A program made the translations under genes and the position numbers. From JBBFMJ01 sp037441225 (lineage in GTDB: Bacteria; Acidobacteriota; Thermoanaerobaculia; UBA2201): a stretch of DNA of 14,661 nucleotides. The stretch is taken from positions 1 to 14,661 of the forward strand of contig JBBISU010000080.1 in NCBI GenBank assembly GCA_037441225.1, written 5' to 3'. This document shows positions 7,439 to 14,536 of this stretch, piece by piece (positions within the stretch are counted from its first letter, which is position 1; every line of letters begins with the position of its first letter). Below the pieces are notes generated by a model. It was not told the DNA's origin and did not search any database. It saw only the letters and a list, made by a program, of their open reading frames with translations.

Positions 7439-7489
7439 TTACATTCCCCCTTTCATTACTTTTTACCATATTTTTAAAGAAAAAACAAA

Positions 7490-8083
7490 TCATTTTTTTA
7501 CAAAGACCCTTCCTTCAAGGGCAAGCTTTAAGGTATTCTCATCAACCCAATCCAATTCCATTCCAATACTCAAACCTTTTGCAAGTTCAGAGATGGAAAC
7601 ATTGAATTCCTTTAAAATATTTTCAAGAAAACGAGAAGTTGTAAGCCCTTCTATGTTTGGACTTAAAGCTAAAATTACCTCTTTAATTGGCTCCTTTTTA
7701 ATTTTTTCAATCAAAGGTTTTATATTTAAATTTTCAGAGCCAACTCCTTTAAGCGGTGATAATAACCCACCCAAGACATAATACTTCCCATTATAAAAAC
7801 CACTTTTTTCAAAAAAATATAATTTTTGTGTATCTTCTACAATACATAAAAGGGAAGAATCCCTTTCCGGAGATGAACAAATCTCACAAGGCGAATTTTC
7901 AGAATAGACAAAACATTTTTCACATACTTTCAAATCCTTTTTAATCCTTCTTATTTTTTCAATAAGATTTTCTACATTTTTTTCATCTTCATTTAACAAA
8001 TAAAAAGCAAATCTTGTAGCTGTTTTTTTGCCAACCCCAGGAAACATTTTAAAGGCTTCAATTGCTTCTTCTAATATTTTCAT
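7490..8083 (-). CDS. recR: recombination mediator RecR
   Basis: A 197-residue protein, the standard RecR length. In order: helix-hairpin-helix MFPGVGKKTATRFAFYLL (13-30), a four-cysteine zinc finger (Cys54, Cys57, Cys66, Cys69), a Toprim domain starting LLCIVEDTQ (78-86) with Glu83, and the C-terminal ELDWVDENTLKLALEGR. RecR works with RecO (and RecF) to load RecA onto SSB-coated single-stranded DNA at gaps. The start codon overlaps the ybaB stop (TAATG), giving translational coupling. The gene order dnaX-ybaB-recR is very widely conserved in bacteria. Confidence 0.97.
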   Translation of the reverse strand: MKILEEAIEAFKMFPGVGKKTATRFAFYLLNEDEKNVENLIEKIRRIKKDLKVCEKCFVYSENSPCEICSSPERDSSLLCIVEDTQKLYFFEKSGFYNGKYYVLGGLLSPLKGVGSENLNIKPLIEKIKKEPIKEVILALSPNIEGLTTSRFLENILKEFNVSISELAKGLSIGMELDWVDENTLKLALEGRVFVKK

Positions 8084-8370
8084 TAAAAACTAAAACCTCC
8101 TCCCAAGGATTGCATAATATTTGCTATTTCTGCATCAATTTTTTCATTAGCATCATTGAAAGCAGCAAGAATAAGTTCTTCTAATGTCTCTTTTTCTTCC
8201 ACTTTTAAGATTTCAGGATTAATCTCAATCTTTTGCAGTTTCTTTTCACCAGTCAGCCAAACTTTGACCATTTCTCCACCTGAAGAACCCGTAACCACCA
8301 TATTTTTCATTTTTTCTTGCATTTTTTCCTGCATTTCTTGAGCTTGCCTTAATAATTTTTTAATGTTCAT
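8083..8370 (-). CDS. ybaB: YbaB/EbfC nucleoid-associated protein
   Basis: A 95-residue protein. A basic N-terminal helix (MNIKKLLRQAQEMQEKMQ) is followed by VVTGSSGGEMVKVWLTGEKK, IEINPEILK, an acidic helix and a Gly-rich end (MQSLGGGFSF), the usual YbaB/EbfC pattern. It forms a tweezer-like dimer that binds DNA. The start lies inside dnaX (11-nt overlap) and the stop overlaps recR, so the three are translated as a coupled set. Confidence 0.96.
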   Translation of the reverse strand: MNIKKLLRQAQEMQEKMQEKMKNMVVTGSSGGEMVKVWLTGEKKLQKIEINPEILKVEEKETLEELILAAFNDANEKIDAEIANIMQSLGGGFSF

Positions 8371-9874
8371 TGTTTTCCTCCTCCTTTTGTGGAATTAGAT
8401 ATTCAATTTCTTCCACTTTTGCACCAAAAACCTTTTTTAAACTCTTTATTGAAGTATCTTCTTCAATTTCTTTTTCATCTTTTTCTTCTTCAAAAAGAAT
8501 ATAAGCATTAAAATCTTCACCTAAAAGTTCTTTGATTTTTTCATTTATAATAGCAATATTTTCTTCTTCCTTGCATCTATCGTATGCTTTTTTTAAATTT
8601 TGCTTAAATTTTATTATTATATTCTTATTTTCTTCTTTTATATAAGCTCCAGATAAATACCCAGCTAAGGGTTTTGATTTCTTTTCAATTTCTTCAAGAA
8701 ATCTCTCTTTAAAAGATTTTTCCTTTACTTCAAAAGCTTCCTTTAAAGGAACTGGTTTGCCACTCTCATTTAAAATATCTTCAATTAATTTTAATTTTGG
8801 CATTTCACATAATTTTAACATTATAAGTTCAATTGAAATATAAGGATATTCACTTCTATTTACCAAAGATTGATTTTCAATTACAAAATTATAACACCTC
8901 AAAAATTCTTCATAACTCATAAATTGGGATGAATTCTTTATTTCTTCCCACTCTGAATCCGACAAAGATGGTTCTCTGTCTCCCAATTTTGCCCTTATAC
9001 AATACCTTAAAAAATGTAAAAAAGAATTATAAAAATAAAATAAATCTTCTCCTGATTTAAAAATTTCTTCCACCAACCTTAAAACCTCTATGGAGTTCCC
9101 TTCTGTTATATTCTTAAGAATATTCTTAAGCAAACCAAAATTTGTATCTCCCAATAACTTTGATACAAGTTCTTCCTCTATTTTTTCTCCTGAAAGTGCT
9201 ATTATTTGATCCAATATGCTTAATCCATCCCTTATTGAACCCTGTGCTTTTTTTGCTATTTTTAAAATAGATGGCTCACTTGCTTCTACCTTTTCTTCTT
9301 TTATCACTTTCTTTAAATAATCAGCAATTTCTTCTGTTGAAAACAAATGAAAATTAAAGACCTGGCACCTTGATATTATTGTTGCTGGAATTTTATGCTT
9401 TTCAGTAGTTGCAAAAATAAAAATAGCATGGGGTGGAGGTTCTTCAAGAAGTTTCAAAATTGCATTAAAGGCAGATTGAGAGAGCATATGGACTTCATCA
9501 ATAATATAAATCTTATACCTATCCCTTGCGGGCTGAAAATAAACCATTTCCTTTATTTCCCTAATTTTGTCAACTTGTGTATAAGTTGCACCATCAATTT
9601 CATGAACATCTAAGGAATTGCCTTCCTTTATCTCCTGACAGGATAAGCAAACTTGACAGGGTTCATCTGTTATACCTTTTTGACAGTTTAATGCCTTTGC
9701 AAATATCCTTGCAACAGTTGTTTTTCCAGTTCCTCTTGGACCATAAAAAAGATAAGCAGAACCAATCCTCTGGCTTTTCAGGGCATTTTTCAATGTTTGT
9801 ACAATTTCCTCCTGCCCTAAAAGAGCTGAAAAACTTTGGGGTCTGAGCCTTCTTGCAAGTACTCTATAAGTCAT
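8360..9874 (-). CDS. dnaX: DNA polymerase III subunit gamma/tau
   Basis: A 504-residue clamp-loader ATPase. Walker A GPRGTGKT is at 45-52, the zinc-binding cysteines at Cys64, 73, 76 and 79, Walker B IIDEVH at 124-129, and SRC with the arginine finger Arg169. GSIRDGLSILDQ gives sensor 2. Residues up to about 365 form the clamp-loader core; the rest is a charged, tau-like tail ending EEENNEH. The ATG is preceded by AAGGA about 10 nt upstream, directly after the SRP RNA 3' end. An A7 tract at codons 427-429 could allow a -1 shift to a short gamma-like form (see separate entry). It is co-oriented with and overlaps ybaB. Confidence 0.97.
   Translation of the reverse strand: MTYRVLARRLRPQSFSALLGQEEIVQTLKNALKSQRIGSAYLFYGPRGTGKTTVARIFAKALNCQKGITDEPCQVCLSCQEIKEGNSLDVHEIDGATYTQVDKIREIKEMVYFQPARDRYKIYIIDEVHMLSQSAFNAILKLLEEPPPHAIFIFATTEKHKIPATIISRCQVFNFHLFSTEEIADYLKKVIKEEKVEASEPSILKIAKKAQGSIRDGLSILDQIIALSGEKIEEELVSKLLGDTNFGLLKNILKNITEGNSIEVLRLVEEIFKSGEDLFYFYNSFLHFLRYCIRAKLGDREPSLSDSEWEEIKNSSQFMSYEEFLRCYNFVIENQSLVNRSEYPYISIELIMLKLCEMPKLKLIEDILNESGKPVPLKEAFEVKEKSFKERFLEEIEKKSKPLAGYLSGAYIKEENKNIIIKFKQNLKKAYDRCKEEENIAIINEKIKELLGEDFNAYILFEEEKDEKEIEEDTSIKSLKKVFGAKVEEIEYLIPQKEEENNEH
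8577..8594 (-). other. candidate -1 slippery site in dnaX
   Basis: On the minus strand the in-frame codons are TTA AAA AAA GCA, giving the heptamer A AAA AAA at codons 427-429. A -1 slip would add Ser-Ile-Arg and stop at TAG (8577-8579), giving about 432 residues. E. coli slips on A AAA AAG at almost the same codon to make gamma. A weak GCAT/ATGC hairpin follows the tract. No Shine-Dalgarno-like stimulator is visible upstream, and A-runs are common in this AT-rich DNA. Confidence 0.3.
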
Positions 9875-9892
9875 ATATAAAAATCCTTAAAA

Positions 9893-9974
9893 GGAAAAGC
9901 ACCTTAAAAGAAATCCTCTATCGTTGCTTCCTTTCGGACCTGGCGAGGTTCAAGGCTCCTTTAAGTGCTTTTCC
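9893..9974 (-). ncRNA. ffs: bacterial small SRP RNA (4.5S RNA)
   Basis: The minus strand carries the universal SRP apical core GCCAGGTCCGAAAGGAAGCA, with a GAAA tetraloop and the Ffh-binding symmetric and asymmetric loops. The outer ends pair as a long stem: GGAAAAGCAC at the 5' end with GTGCTTTTCC at the 3' end, a 10-bp perfect match, then further TTAAAG/CTTTTAA pairing. About 82 nt with no Alu domain is the short 4.5S type. It binds Ffh to target membrane and exported proteins. The place just ahead of dnaX is a well-known arrangement in bacteria. Confidence 0.96.
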
Positions 9975-9982
9975 AACATTAA

Positions 9983-9991
9983 ATTATAACA
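9983..9991 (-). promoter_or_regulatory. extended -10 promoter of ffs
   Basis: TGTTATAAT on the minus strand is a perfect extended -10 (TGnTATAAT). The expected start about 7 nt beyond the hexamer is near 9976, matching the 5' end of the SRP RNA stem at 9974. No good -35 hexamer sits 17 nt upstream (AT-only bases), as is allowed with an extended -10. It may also drive the downstream dnaX operon. Confidence 0.75.
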
Positions 9992-10263
9992 TAAATTAAA
10001 CAAAATTTTATCTTTTTTAAAATTTTAATATAGTTTTTAATTGCATTCCAAGAGGCAGCCTCCTTTGTTTAAGTGGAATAATTAAATTTTAATTTACTTT
10101 GCAGGCAAAGAGGAGTGTTGCCCCTATTAGAAAATAAAATCAAAATCTGTAGGAGGGAGCTTGTTCGCTCCCCTGAACAAAGGCTGAGTAATCTAAGCCC
10201 CTGTCTGAAAATAAAAATTCTATAAGGGTCATGCATGCTAAGTATAAAAATTTAAATAAAGTA
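9992..10263. other. intergenic spacer between DUF255 gene and ffs with GC-richer islands
   Basis: No open frame worth calling lies in this 272-bp gap. Bases 10041-10200 are about 41% G+C, clearly above the flanking coding DNA. It holds an 11-bp palindrome GAGGCAGCCTC (10052-10062), a hairpin CTTTGCAGGCAAAG (10097-10110), the REP-like hairpin at 10149-10172, and an inverted pair CAGCC...TTTGTT (10056-10069, with a 3-nt insert) and AACAAAGGCTG (10176-10186). No simple intrinsic terminator for the upstream operon stands out; these hairpins may serve that purpose. Confidence 0.6.
10149..10172 (+). repeat. REP-like hairpin with GTAG foot
   Basis: GTAG (10149-10152) is followed by GGGAGC-TTGTTC-GCTCCC (10155-10172), a perfect 6-bp stem with a 6-nt loop. 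This is the layout of REP elements mobilised by RAYT (REP-associated IS200-like) transposases, which recognise a GTAG tetranucleotide at the foot of a hairpin. It closely resembles the Pseudomonas REP pattern as I recall it. Only one clear copy is in the window, so repetition in the genome is unproven. Confidence 0.5.
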
Positions 10264-12378
10264 TTATTTTTTTATACCAAAGTACTCTAACATTTCCTTT
10301 ATATCTGTTGTGGGGAGTTTACAAGTAAAATTTTTGCATACATAGATTGTTGTTTCTCCTTTTATTTTCTTTTTATCTTTTAAAATAGGAATTTCCTTGA
10401 ATATTTCGTTTTCTTCATTTTCAAAGGGATTTAAAGCAATAATTTTGTTTGGTAAAAATACAGATGAAATTTCTTTTATCATTTCTTTTGCTTTTTCTTC
10501 TTCTGCTTTTCCAGAAATTATAATCTCATAAGAAGGACCAAGGATAAAATCAATTGCACAAAGTATTTTTGTATATTGAGAAGGATAATTTAAAATTTCC
10601 TTTGAAAAATTATCAAAAATTTTTAGTGCTTTTTCAATATAAAAATCATTCATTGTTAATTTGCCAATTTTAATTAAATTTAAGGCAGAAACAGAATTGC
10701 CGGAAGGGATTGATCCATCATAAATTTCTTTAAAATTTGATGGTAAATTTTTTTCATAATTTGATGAAAAAAAGAAACCCCCATCTTTCTCATCCCAAAA
10801 ATTTTTTATCATTTCATCTTGAAGTTTCTTTGCTAATATAAAATAATCAAAATTAAAAGTTGCCTCATAAAGATTTAAAAGTCCTAAAATAAAAAAGGCA
10901 TAATCATCAATTTTTCCATCTTTTCCTGTGCTGCTATGCAATAGTTTAAAATCTTTTTTTAGCATATTTTTTATAATAAAATTAGCAGAATTTATAGCTG
11001 CTTTTAAATACTTTTTTTCATTTAAAACCCTTGAAGCAAAGGCAAGGGATGAAATCATAAGTCCATTCCAGTCAACAAGTATCTTTTCATCTAAAAAGGG
11101 TTTTGGTCTCAAAGCTCTTGCTTTAAGAAGTTTTTCTTTTCCTTCTTTTAAAATTTCTTCAACTTTTTTGGAAGGAATATTAAATTTTTCAGCTGTCTCT
11201 TCAATTTTATGTGCAATATATAAAATATTTTTTCCTTCCCCTGAAACTCCATAATAAAAAGAAAATATTTCTCCTTCCCCTTTTCCTAAAAGATTTAAAA
11301 TTTCATCCTTTTTCCATAAATAAAACTCCCCTTCACCCTTTTCCTTAGAATTTTCTCTCAAAGGAGAATCAGCATCAAAGGCAGTGAAAAAACCACCCTC
11401 AGGGCTTTCCATTTCCCTTAAAACAAAATCAAGGGTTTGGGATGCAATTTTTTTATATTCTTCATTTTTTGTCACCTGATATGCTTCAAGATAAACTTTT
11501 GCCAGAAGCGCTTGATCATAAAGCATTTTTTCAAAATGTGGAGTATGCCAGAACCTGTCTGTTGAATACCTATGAAATCCTCCACCTAACTGATCATATA
11601 TTCCACCAGAAGAAATAGAATTTAATGTTTTCAAAACCATCTCAAGGGCTTCTTCCTCACCTGTTCTTTTCCAGTATCTTAAAAGAAAATATAAATTATG
11701 TGCTATTGGAAATTTTGGAGAAATCCCAAAGCCAAAATATAAAGAATCATAATTTTGAAGAAGTTCTTTAAAGCCCTTCTTTAAAATTTCTTCATTTAAT
11801 TTAAATCCCTTCTCGCTTTTAATTTCCCTTTCTTTAAGAGTTTCTATCAAAGATTTTGCAACTTCAAAAATTACTTCTCTTTTATTTTTCCAACTAAAAG
11901 CAATTGAGGTAAGTGTTTTTTTAAGCCCTATCATACCTTGCTTGTCATCAGGTGGAAAGTAAGTTCCTCCAAAAAAGGGTTCCTTTTGAGGGGTTAAAAA
12001 AACAGTCAAGGGCCAGCCGCCATTTCCAGTCATTGCATAAACTGCTTTCATATAAAAGTTATCAACATCTGGCATTTCTTCTCTATCAACCTTTATTGAA
12101 ATAAAATATTTGTTTAAAATTTCTGCAATTTCCTCATTTGAAAAGGACTCTTCTTCCATAATATGGCACCAATGGCAGGTGCTATATCCAATTGAAAGAA
12201 AAATTGGCTTGTCTTCTTCCTTTGCTTTTTTAAATGCCTCTTCCCCCCATGGGAACCAGTTAACTGGATTTTTTGAATGCTGGAGAAGATAAGGACTTTT
12301 CTCTTTTATAAGGCGATTATAATTTGTCATTTTTTCTGAGTTAAATAAAACAATAATAAAAAAAAATAATAGCACCAT
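10264..12378 (-). CDS. YyaL/SPATA20-like protein: DUF255 thioredoxin-like domain plus helical barrel
   Basis: A 704-residue protein. Residues 17-180 form the DUF255 thioredoxin-like domain: NRLIKEKSPYLLQHSKNPVNWFPWG, then FLSIGYSTCHWCHIMEEESF with Cys68-x-x-Cys71, and NGGWPLTVFLTPQKEPFFGGTYFPP split over two segments. The remainder is an (alpha/alpha)6-barrel-like region (GGIYDQLGGGFHRYSTD, WHTPHFEKMLYDQA, LVDWNGLMISSLA). The C-terminus has the family's YVCKNFTCKLP. The biochemical role of the family is not settled. I use ATG 12376-12378 because the added MVLLFFFIIVLFNSEK resembles the signal peptide of the neighbouring transglutaminase (MISLIFLFLLFSEN), so the protein may be exported. The usual family start is Met17 (12328-12330); neither start has a clear ribosome binding site. 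Confidence 0.88.
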   Translation of the reverse strand: MVLLFFFIIVLFNSEKMTNYNRLIKEKSPYLLQHSKNPVNWFPWGEEAFKKAKEEDKPIFLSIGYSTCHWCHIMEEESFSNEEIAEILNKYFISIKVDREEMPDVDNFYMKAVYAMTGNGGWPLTVFLTPQKEPFFGGTYFPPDDKQGMIGLKKTLTSIAFSWKNKREVIFEVAKSLIETLKEREIKSEKGFKLNEEILKKGFKELLQNYDSLYFGFGISPKFPIAHNLYFLLRYWKRTGEEEALEMVLKTLNSISSGGIYDQLGGGFHRYSTDRFWHTPHFEKMLYDQALLAKVYLEAYQVTKNEEYKKIASQTLDFVLREMESPEGGFFTAFDADSPLRENSKEKGEGEFYLWKKDEILNLLGKGEGEIFSFYYGVSGEGKNILYIAHKIEETAEKFNIPSKKVEEILKEGKEKLLKARALRPKPFLDEKILVDWNGLMISSLAFASRVLNEKKYLKAAINSANFIIKNMLKKDFKLLHSSTGKDGKIDDYAFFILGLLNLYEATFNFDYFILAKKLQDEMIKNFWDEKDGGFFFSSNYEKNLPSNFKEIYDGSIPSGNSVSALNLIKIGKLTMNDFYIEKALKIFDNFSKEILNYPSQYTKILCAIDFILGPSYEIIISGKAEEEKAKEMIKEISSVFLPNKIIALNPFENEENEIFKEIPILKDKKKIKGETTIYVCKNFTCKLPTTDIKEMLEYFGIKK

Positions 12379-12399
12379 AAATTAAATAAATTCAAATTT

Positions 12400-12657
12400 T
12401 TATTTTGGATGCTCTGTTGGATGTTCTGACTTCTCAGAAGATTGTTTTTCAGAGGGATGTTCAGAAGGATGTTCAGAAGGGTGTTCAGATGGATGTTCTT
12501 CCTTTTTTTCTTTCTCTTCTTTTTGCTCTTCAACTTTTGGAGTTGCTGGCTTCTCTATACTTTCTTTTTTTGGTTCAATTTGTTCTTGTTTTTTTGAACA
12601 CCCCACAAGAAGAAATAGACTTACAATTAAGAGAATTAAAAATTTAAAATATTTCAT
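12400..12657 (-). CDS. small lipoprotein with tandem EHPS repeats
   Basis: An 85-residue protein. The signal is MKYFKFLILL...LLVGC with the lipobox Cys at 20. The mature part has no globular fold: a Lys/Glu/Gln/Pro-rich segment (21-53), then EHPS repeated four times (54-69), a KQSSEKS linker, and EHPT EHPK at the C-terminus. The His residues recur every four positions, so metal binding or an extended spacer is possible, but no function is known to me. GGAGGT 9 nt before the ATG lies inside the last codons of the transglutaminase gene, so the two are tightly coupled. The frame is supported by signal peptide, ribosome binding site and synonymous variation among repeats. Confidence 0.85.
   Translation of the reverse strand: MKYFKFLILLIVSLFLLVGCSKKQEQIEPKKESIEKPATPKVEEQKEEKEKKEEHPSEHPSEHPSEHPSEKQSSEKSEHPTEHPK
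12451..12498 (-). repeat. four 12-bp tandem repeats encoding EHPS
   Basis: Four consecutive 12-mers (plus-strand form AGAnGGnTGTTC) code for Glu-His-Pro-Ser each. The copies differ mainly at third codon positions (His CAT or CAC; Pro CCA, CCT, CCC), so the amino-acid sequence is kept while the DNA drifts. That argues for selection on the peptide repeat rather than very recent slippage. Confidence 0.9.
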
Positions 12658-12660
12658 TTT

Positions 12661-13965
12661 TTATTCACCTCCTTTCTTTAAATCTCTTTTAAAGGAAAAA
12701 TTAGGCCTAATATTTATTTCTTTTTTATCTATTTCTAAAATTGGATATGCTAAAAAATTGACAGGAGATGAGGGAGGTGAGGGCTCAAAGATTAAATCCC
12801 TTCCCCTGCTTAATTCAATTCTATTTGCTGGTTGATGACCAAAATAATATGTAGAAAGAGGGGAATATTTATTTGCTTCAGATAAATCAACAGGCCACCA
12901 TTTACCATCTGTATAAAACTCTGCCCAGCAGTGATAACCATCTATTCCTCCACTGTTTCTTTCTGCTGGAATGGCAACTCCCATAACAAATCTTGCTGGA
13001 ATCCCTGCAGCCCTTGAAATTGCTATAAAAAGTGAATGAAAGTCAGAGCAATTTCCTGTCTTGTAATCACAAGCATATATTGCATCACCTTTTCCCCAGC
13101 CAGGACCATATCTTTGGTATTTTAAATTATCTATAACATAGTCATATATTGTTCTTGCTTGCATAAGTTTCTCTTTTTTATTTTTTAAAATATCGGAAGC
13201 AATTTTTTCAAACTTTTCATTTAAAGGAACATACCTTTCTTCTTTAAGGTAATTTCTGCGATCTCCTTCTTCCTCGTAAATCCCTTGTTCATACCTTTCT
13301 ATTTTATAAACTATTTCAACTTGCCTTTTGCTATCTTCAAGTTTTAGTTCAAAAAAAAGAATTGTATTATTTTGATTATCTTTTATAAATCTTCTTTTTT
13401 CAGGAGCTTTAATTGAAATCATTTTAACTTTTTGAAATTTATTTTCTGAAGGTATAGGTATCCAAGCTCTTCCATATTTTTTTATATCAGGAAGATCAAA
13501 TTTATATGAAAATTCAAAGGAATCTTTTCCTTCAATTATACCCATCTCCCTTGGTGAAGCATTTTCTTGCGGGATTCTATGCCAGGTTCCATCTTTTTTT
13601 TGTTTCCAGTAGTAAAAGGGTTTTCCATTTTTTTTATGGACATATGTCTCTGTAACTTTCATATCATCAAGTCCACCTTTAAGAAAAAAATCCACATCAT
13701 ATACATCCCCACTTATATCAGCCAAATCAACACAAGCAAAATAACTTTTAGCATCTAATTTTGCAAGGTATTCAGTGTGTACCCTAACTAATTTCAACTT
13801 TAAAATTTTTTTTTCAAATTTTAGGTTAAAATATCCATTTCCTTTTTCAGTTTCTTTCTCAATCCATTTCTCAATTCCTTTTTGTATTTTTGGATGAACT
13901 TCTTCAGAAGAAATAATCTTTAAGTTCTCACTAAAAAGCAAGAATAAAAAAATTAAAGATATCAT
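12661..13965 (-). CDS. exported transglutaminase-like protein
   Basis: A 434-residue protein with an N-terminal hydrophobic segment MISLIFLFLLFSEN acting as signal peptide or anchor. The transglutaminase-like (papain-fold) core is at about 260-390, with catalytic Cys306 in TGNCSDFHSLFIAISRAAGIPARFVMG, His345 in DGYHCWAEFY and Asp360 in WWPVDLSEA. Residues 55-130 form a separate N-terminal module (VRVHTEYLAKL, YFACVDLADISGDVYDVDFF, VHKKNGKPFYYWKQ), which I have seen in other exported proteins but cannot name. The middle (150-225) looks like a beta domain. Family members are proteases or amidases, or rarely cross-linkers. The start is forced by an upstream stop four codons away; no Shine-Dalgarno is seen. 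It follows the mpgP remnant and is coupled to the EHPS lipoprotein. Confidence 0.88.
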   Translation of the reverse strand: MISLIFLFLLFSENLKIISSEEVHPKIQKGIEKWIEKETEKGNGYFNLKFEKKILKLKLVRVHTEYLAKLDAKSYFACVDLADISGDVYDVDFFLKGGLDDMKVTETYVHKKNGKPFYYWKQKKDGTWHRIPQENASPREMGIIEGKDSFEFSYKFDLPDIKKYGRAWIPIPSENKFQKVKMISIKAPEKRRFIKDNQNNTILFFELKLEDSKRQVEIVYKIERYEQGIYEEEGDRRNYLKEERYVPLNEKFEKIASDILKNKKEKLMQARTIYDYVIDNLKYQRYGPGWGKGDAIYACDYKTGNCSDFHSLFIAISRAAGIPARFVMGVAIPAERNSGGIDGYHCWAEFYTDGKWWPVDLSEANKYSPLSTYYFGHQPANRIELSRGRDLIFEPSPPSSPVNFLAYPILEIDKKEINIRPNFSFKRDLKKGGE

Positions 13966-14000
13966 CTTAATATAACTTTATTTTTGAAAAAGAAATTCCA

Positions 14001-14536
14001 TTATTTTAAAATTTTTAAAATAACTTCATTAAAACCTTTTGAACCAGAAAAATTTGATTTTATCATTTTTTTTAAATTTATCTTTTCATAACTTCCATTA
14101 TCTTTTTTTATCAAAACTGGAAGGTCAACTGCTTTGAGAATTTCTAAATCATTTAAACTATCTCCAAGCCCAATAGAAAAAACCTTTCCAAATTTTTTCT
14201 CATATAAATTATAAGTATTTTCACTGCTTTTCCTTTATCATTTTTTCCCATCAAATGGAAGTATTTTCCTTTTGTAATTTTAAGCCCTTTATCCTTAAAA
14301 TATTTAATCATTTTATTCTCTTCTTTTTTTGAGCCATAAAACAAAAAGACCTTATCAAAATACCTTTCTTTGCAAAATATTGCTTCCTTCTTTTTTAAAT
14401 TAGTAAAAGCCATTATTTCAATTAAGGCCATATCCCCAAAAGCCTTTAAATTAAAACCATCTTTTTTGCTTCTTTTAGGGCTTTTCTTAACCCAACTTGC
14501 ACAATTGTAGTCAAAAAAATCAACTACTATCTGCAT
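14001..14536 (-). pseudogene. mpgP: decayed mannosyl-3-phosphoglycerate phosphatase (HAD-IIB)
   Basis: Three reading frames join into one MpgP-like sequence. LRKALKEAK (from 14490) must shift at the A6 tract 14462-14467 to reach KDGFNLKAFGDM...FCKERYFDKVFLFYG and the cap motif KGKYFHLMGKNDKGKAVK. A second shift at the A4 tract 14218-14221 leads to FGKVFSIGLGDSLNDLEIL (HAD motif IV), VDLPVLIKKDNGSYEKI, and the stop at 14001-14003. Each shift is repaired by adding one A. The N-terminal part with HAD motif I (DxDGT) and roughly 100 residues is missing upstream, so no active enzyme can be made. Intact MpgP removes phosphate from mannosyl-3-phosphoglycerate to give mannosylglycerate, a compatible solute typical of thermophiles and halophiles. 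Confidence 0.8.

Noticed and set aside
7439..7444. ATG-TAA start-stop unit directly before mglB as a regulatory mini-ORF
   Set aside because: The GGGGG ribosome binding site is too near for that ATG but well placed for the mglB ATG; it looks like chance.
12451..12498. Short tandem repeat as a CRISPR-like array
   Set aside because: The units are directly adjacent 12-mers without spacers, inside a coding frame.
12327..12533. Lys/Asn-rich minus-strand frame overlapping the EHPS lipoprotein
   Set aside because: It is a shifted reading of the low-complexity repeat region; the lipoprotein frame has signal peptide, lipobox, ribosome binding site and codon-position variation.
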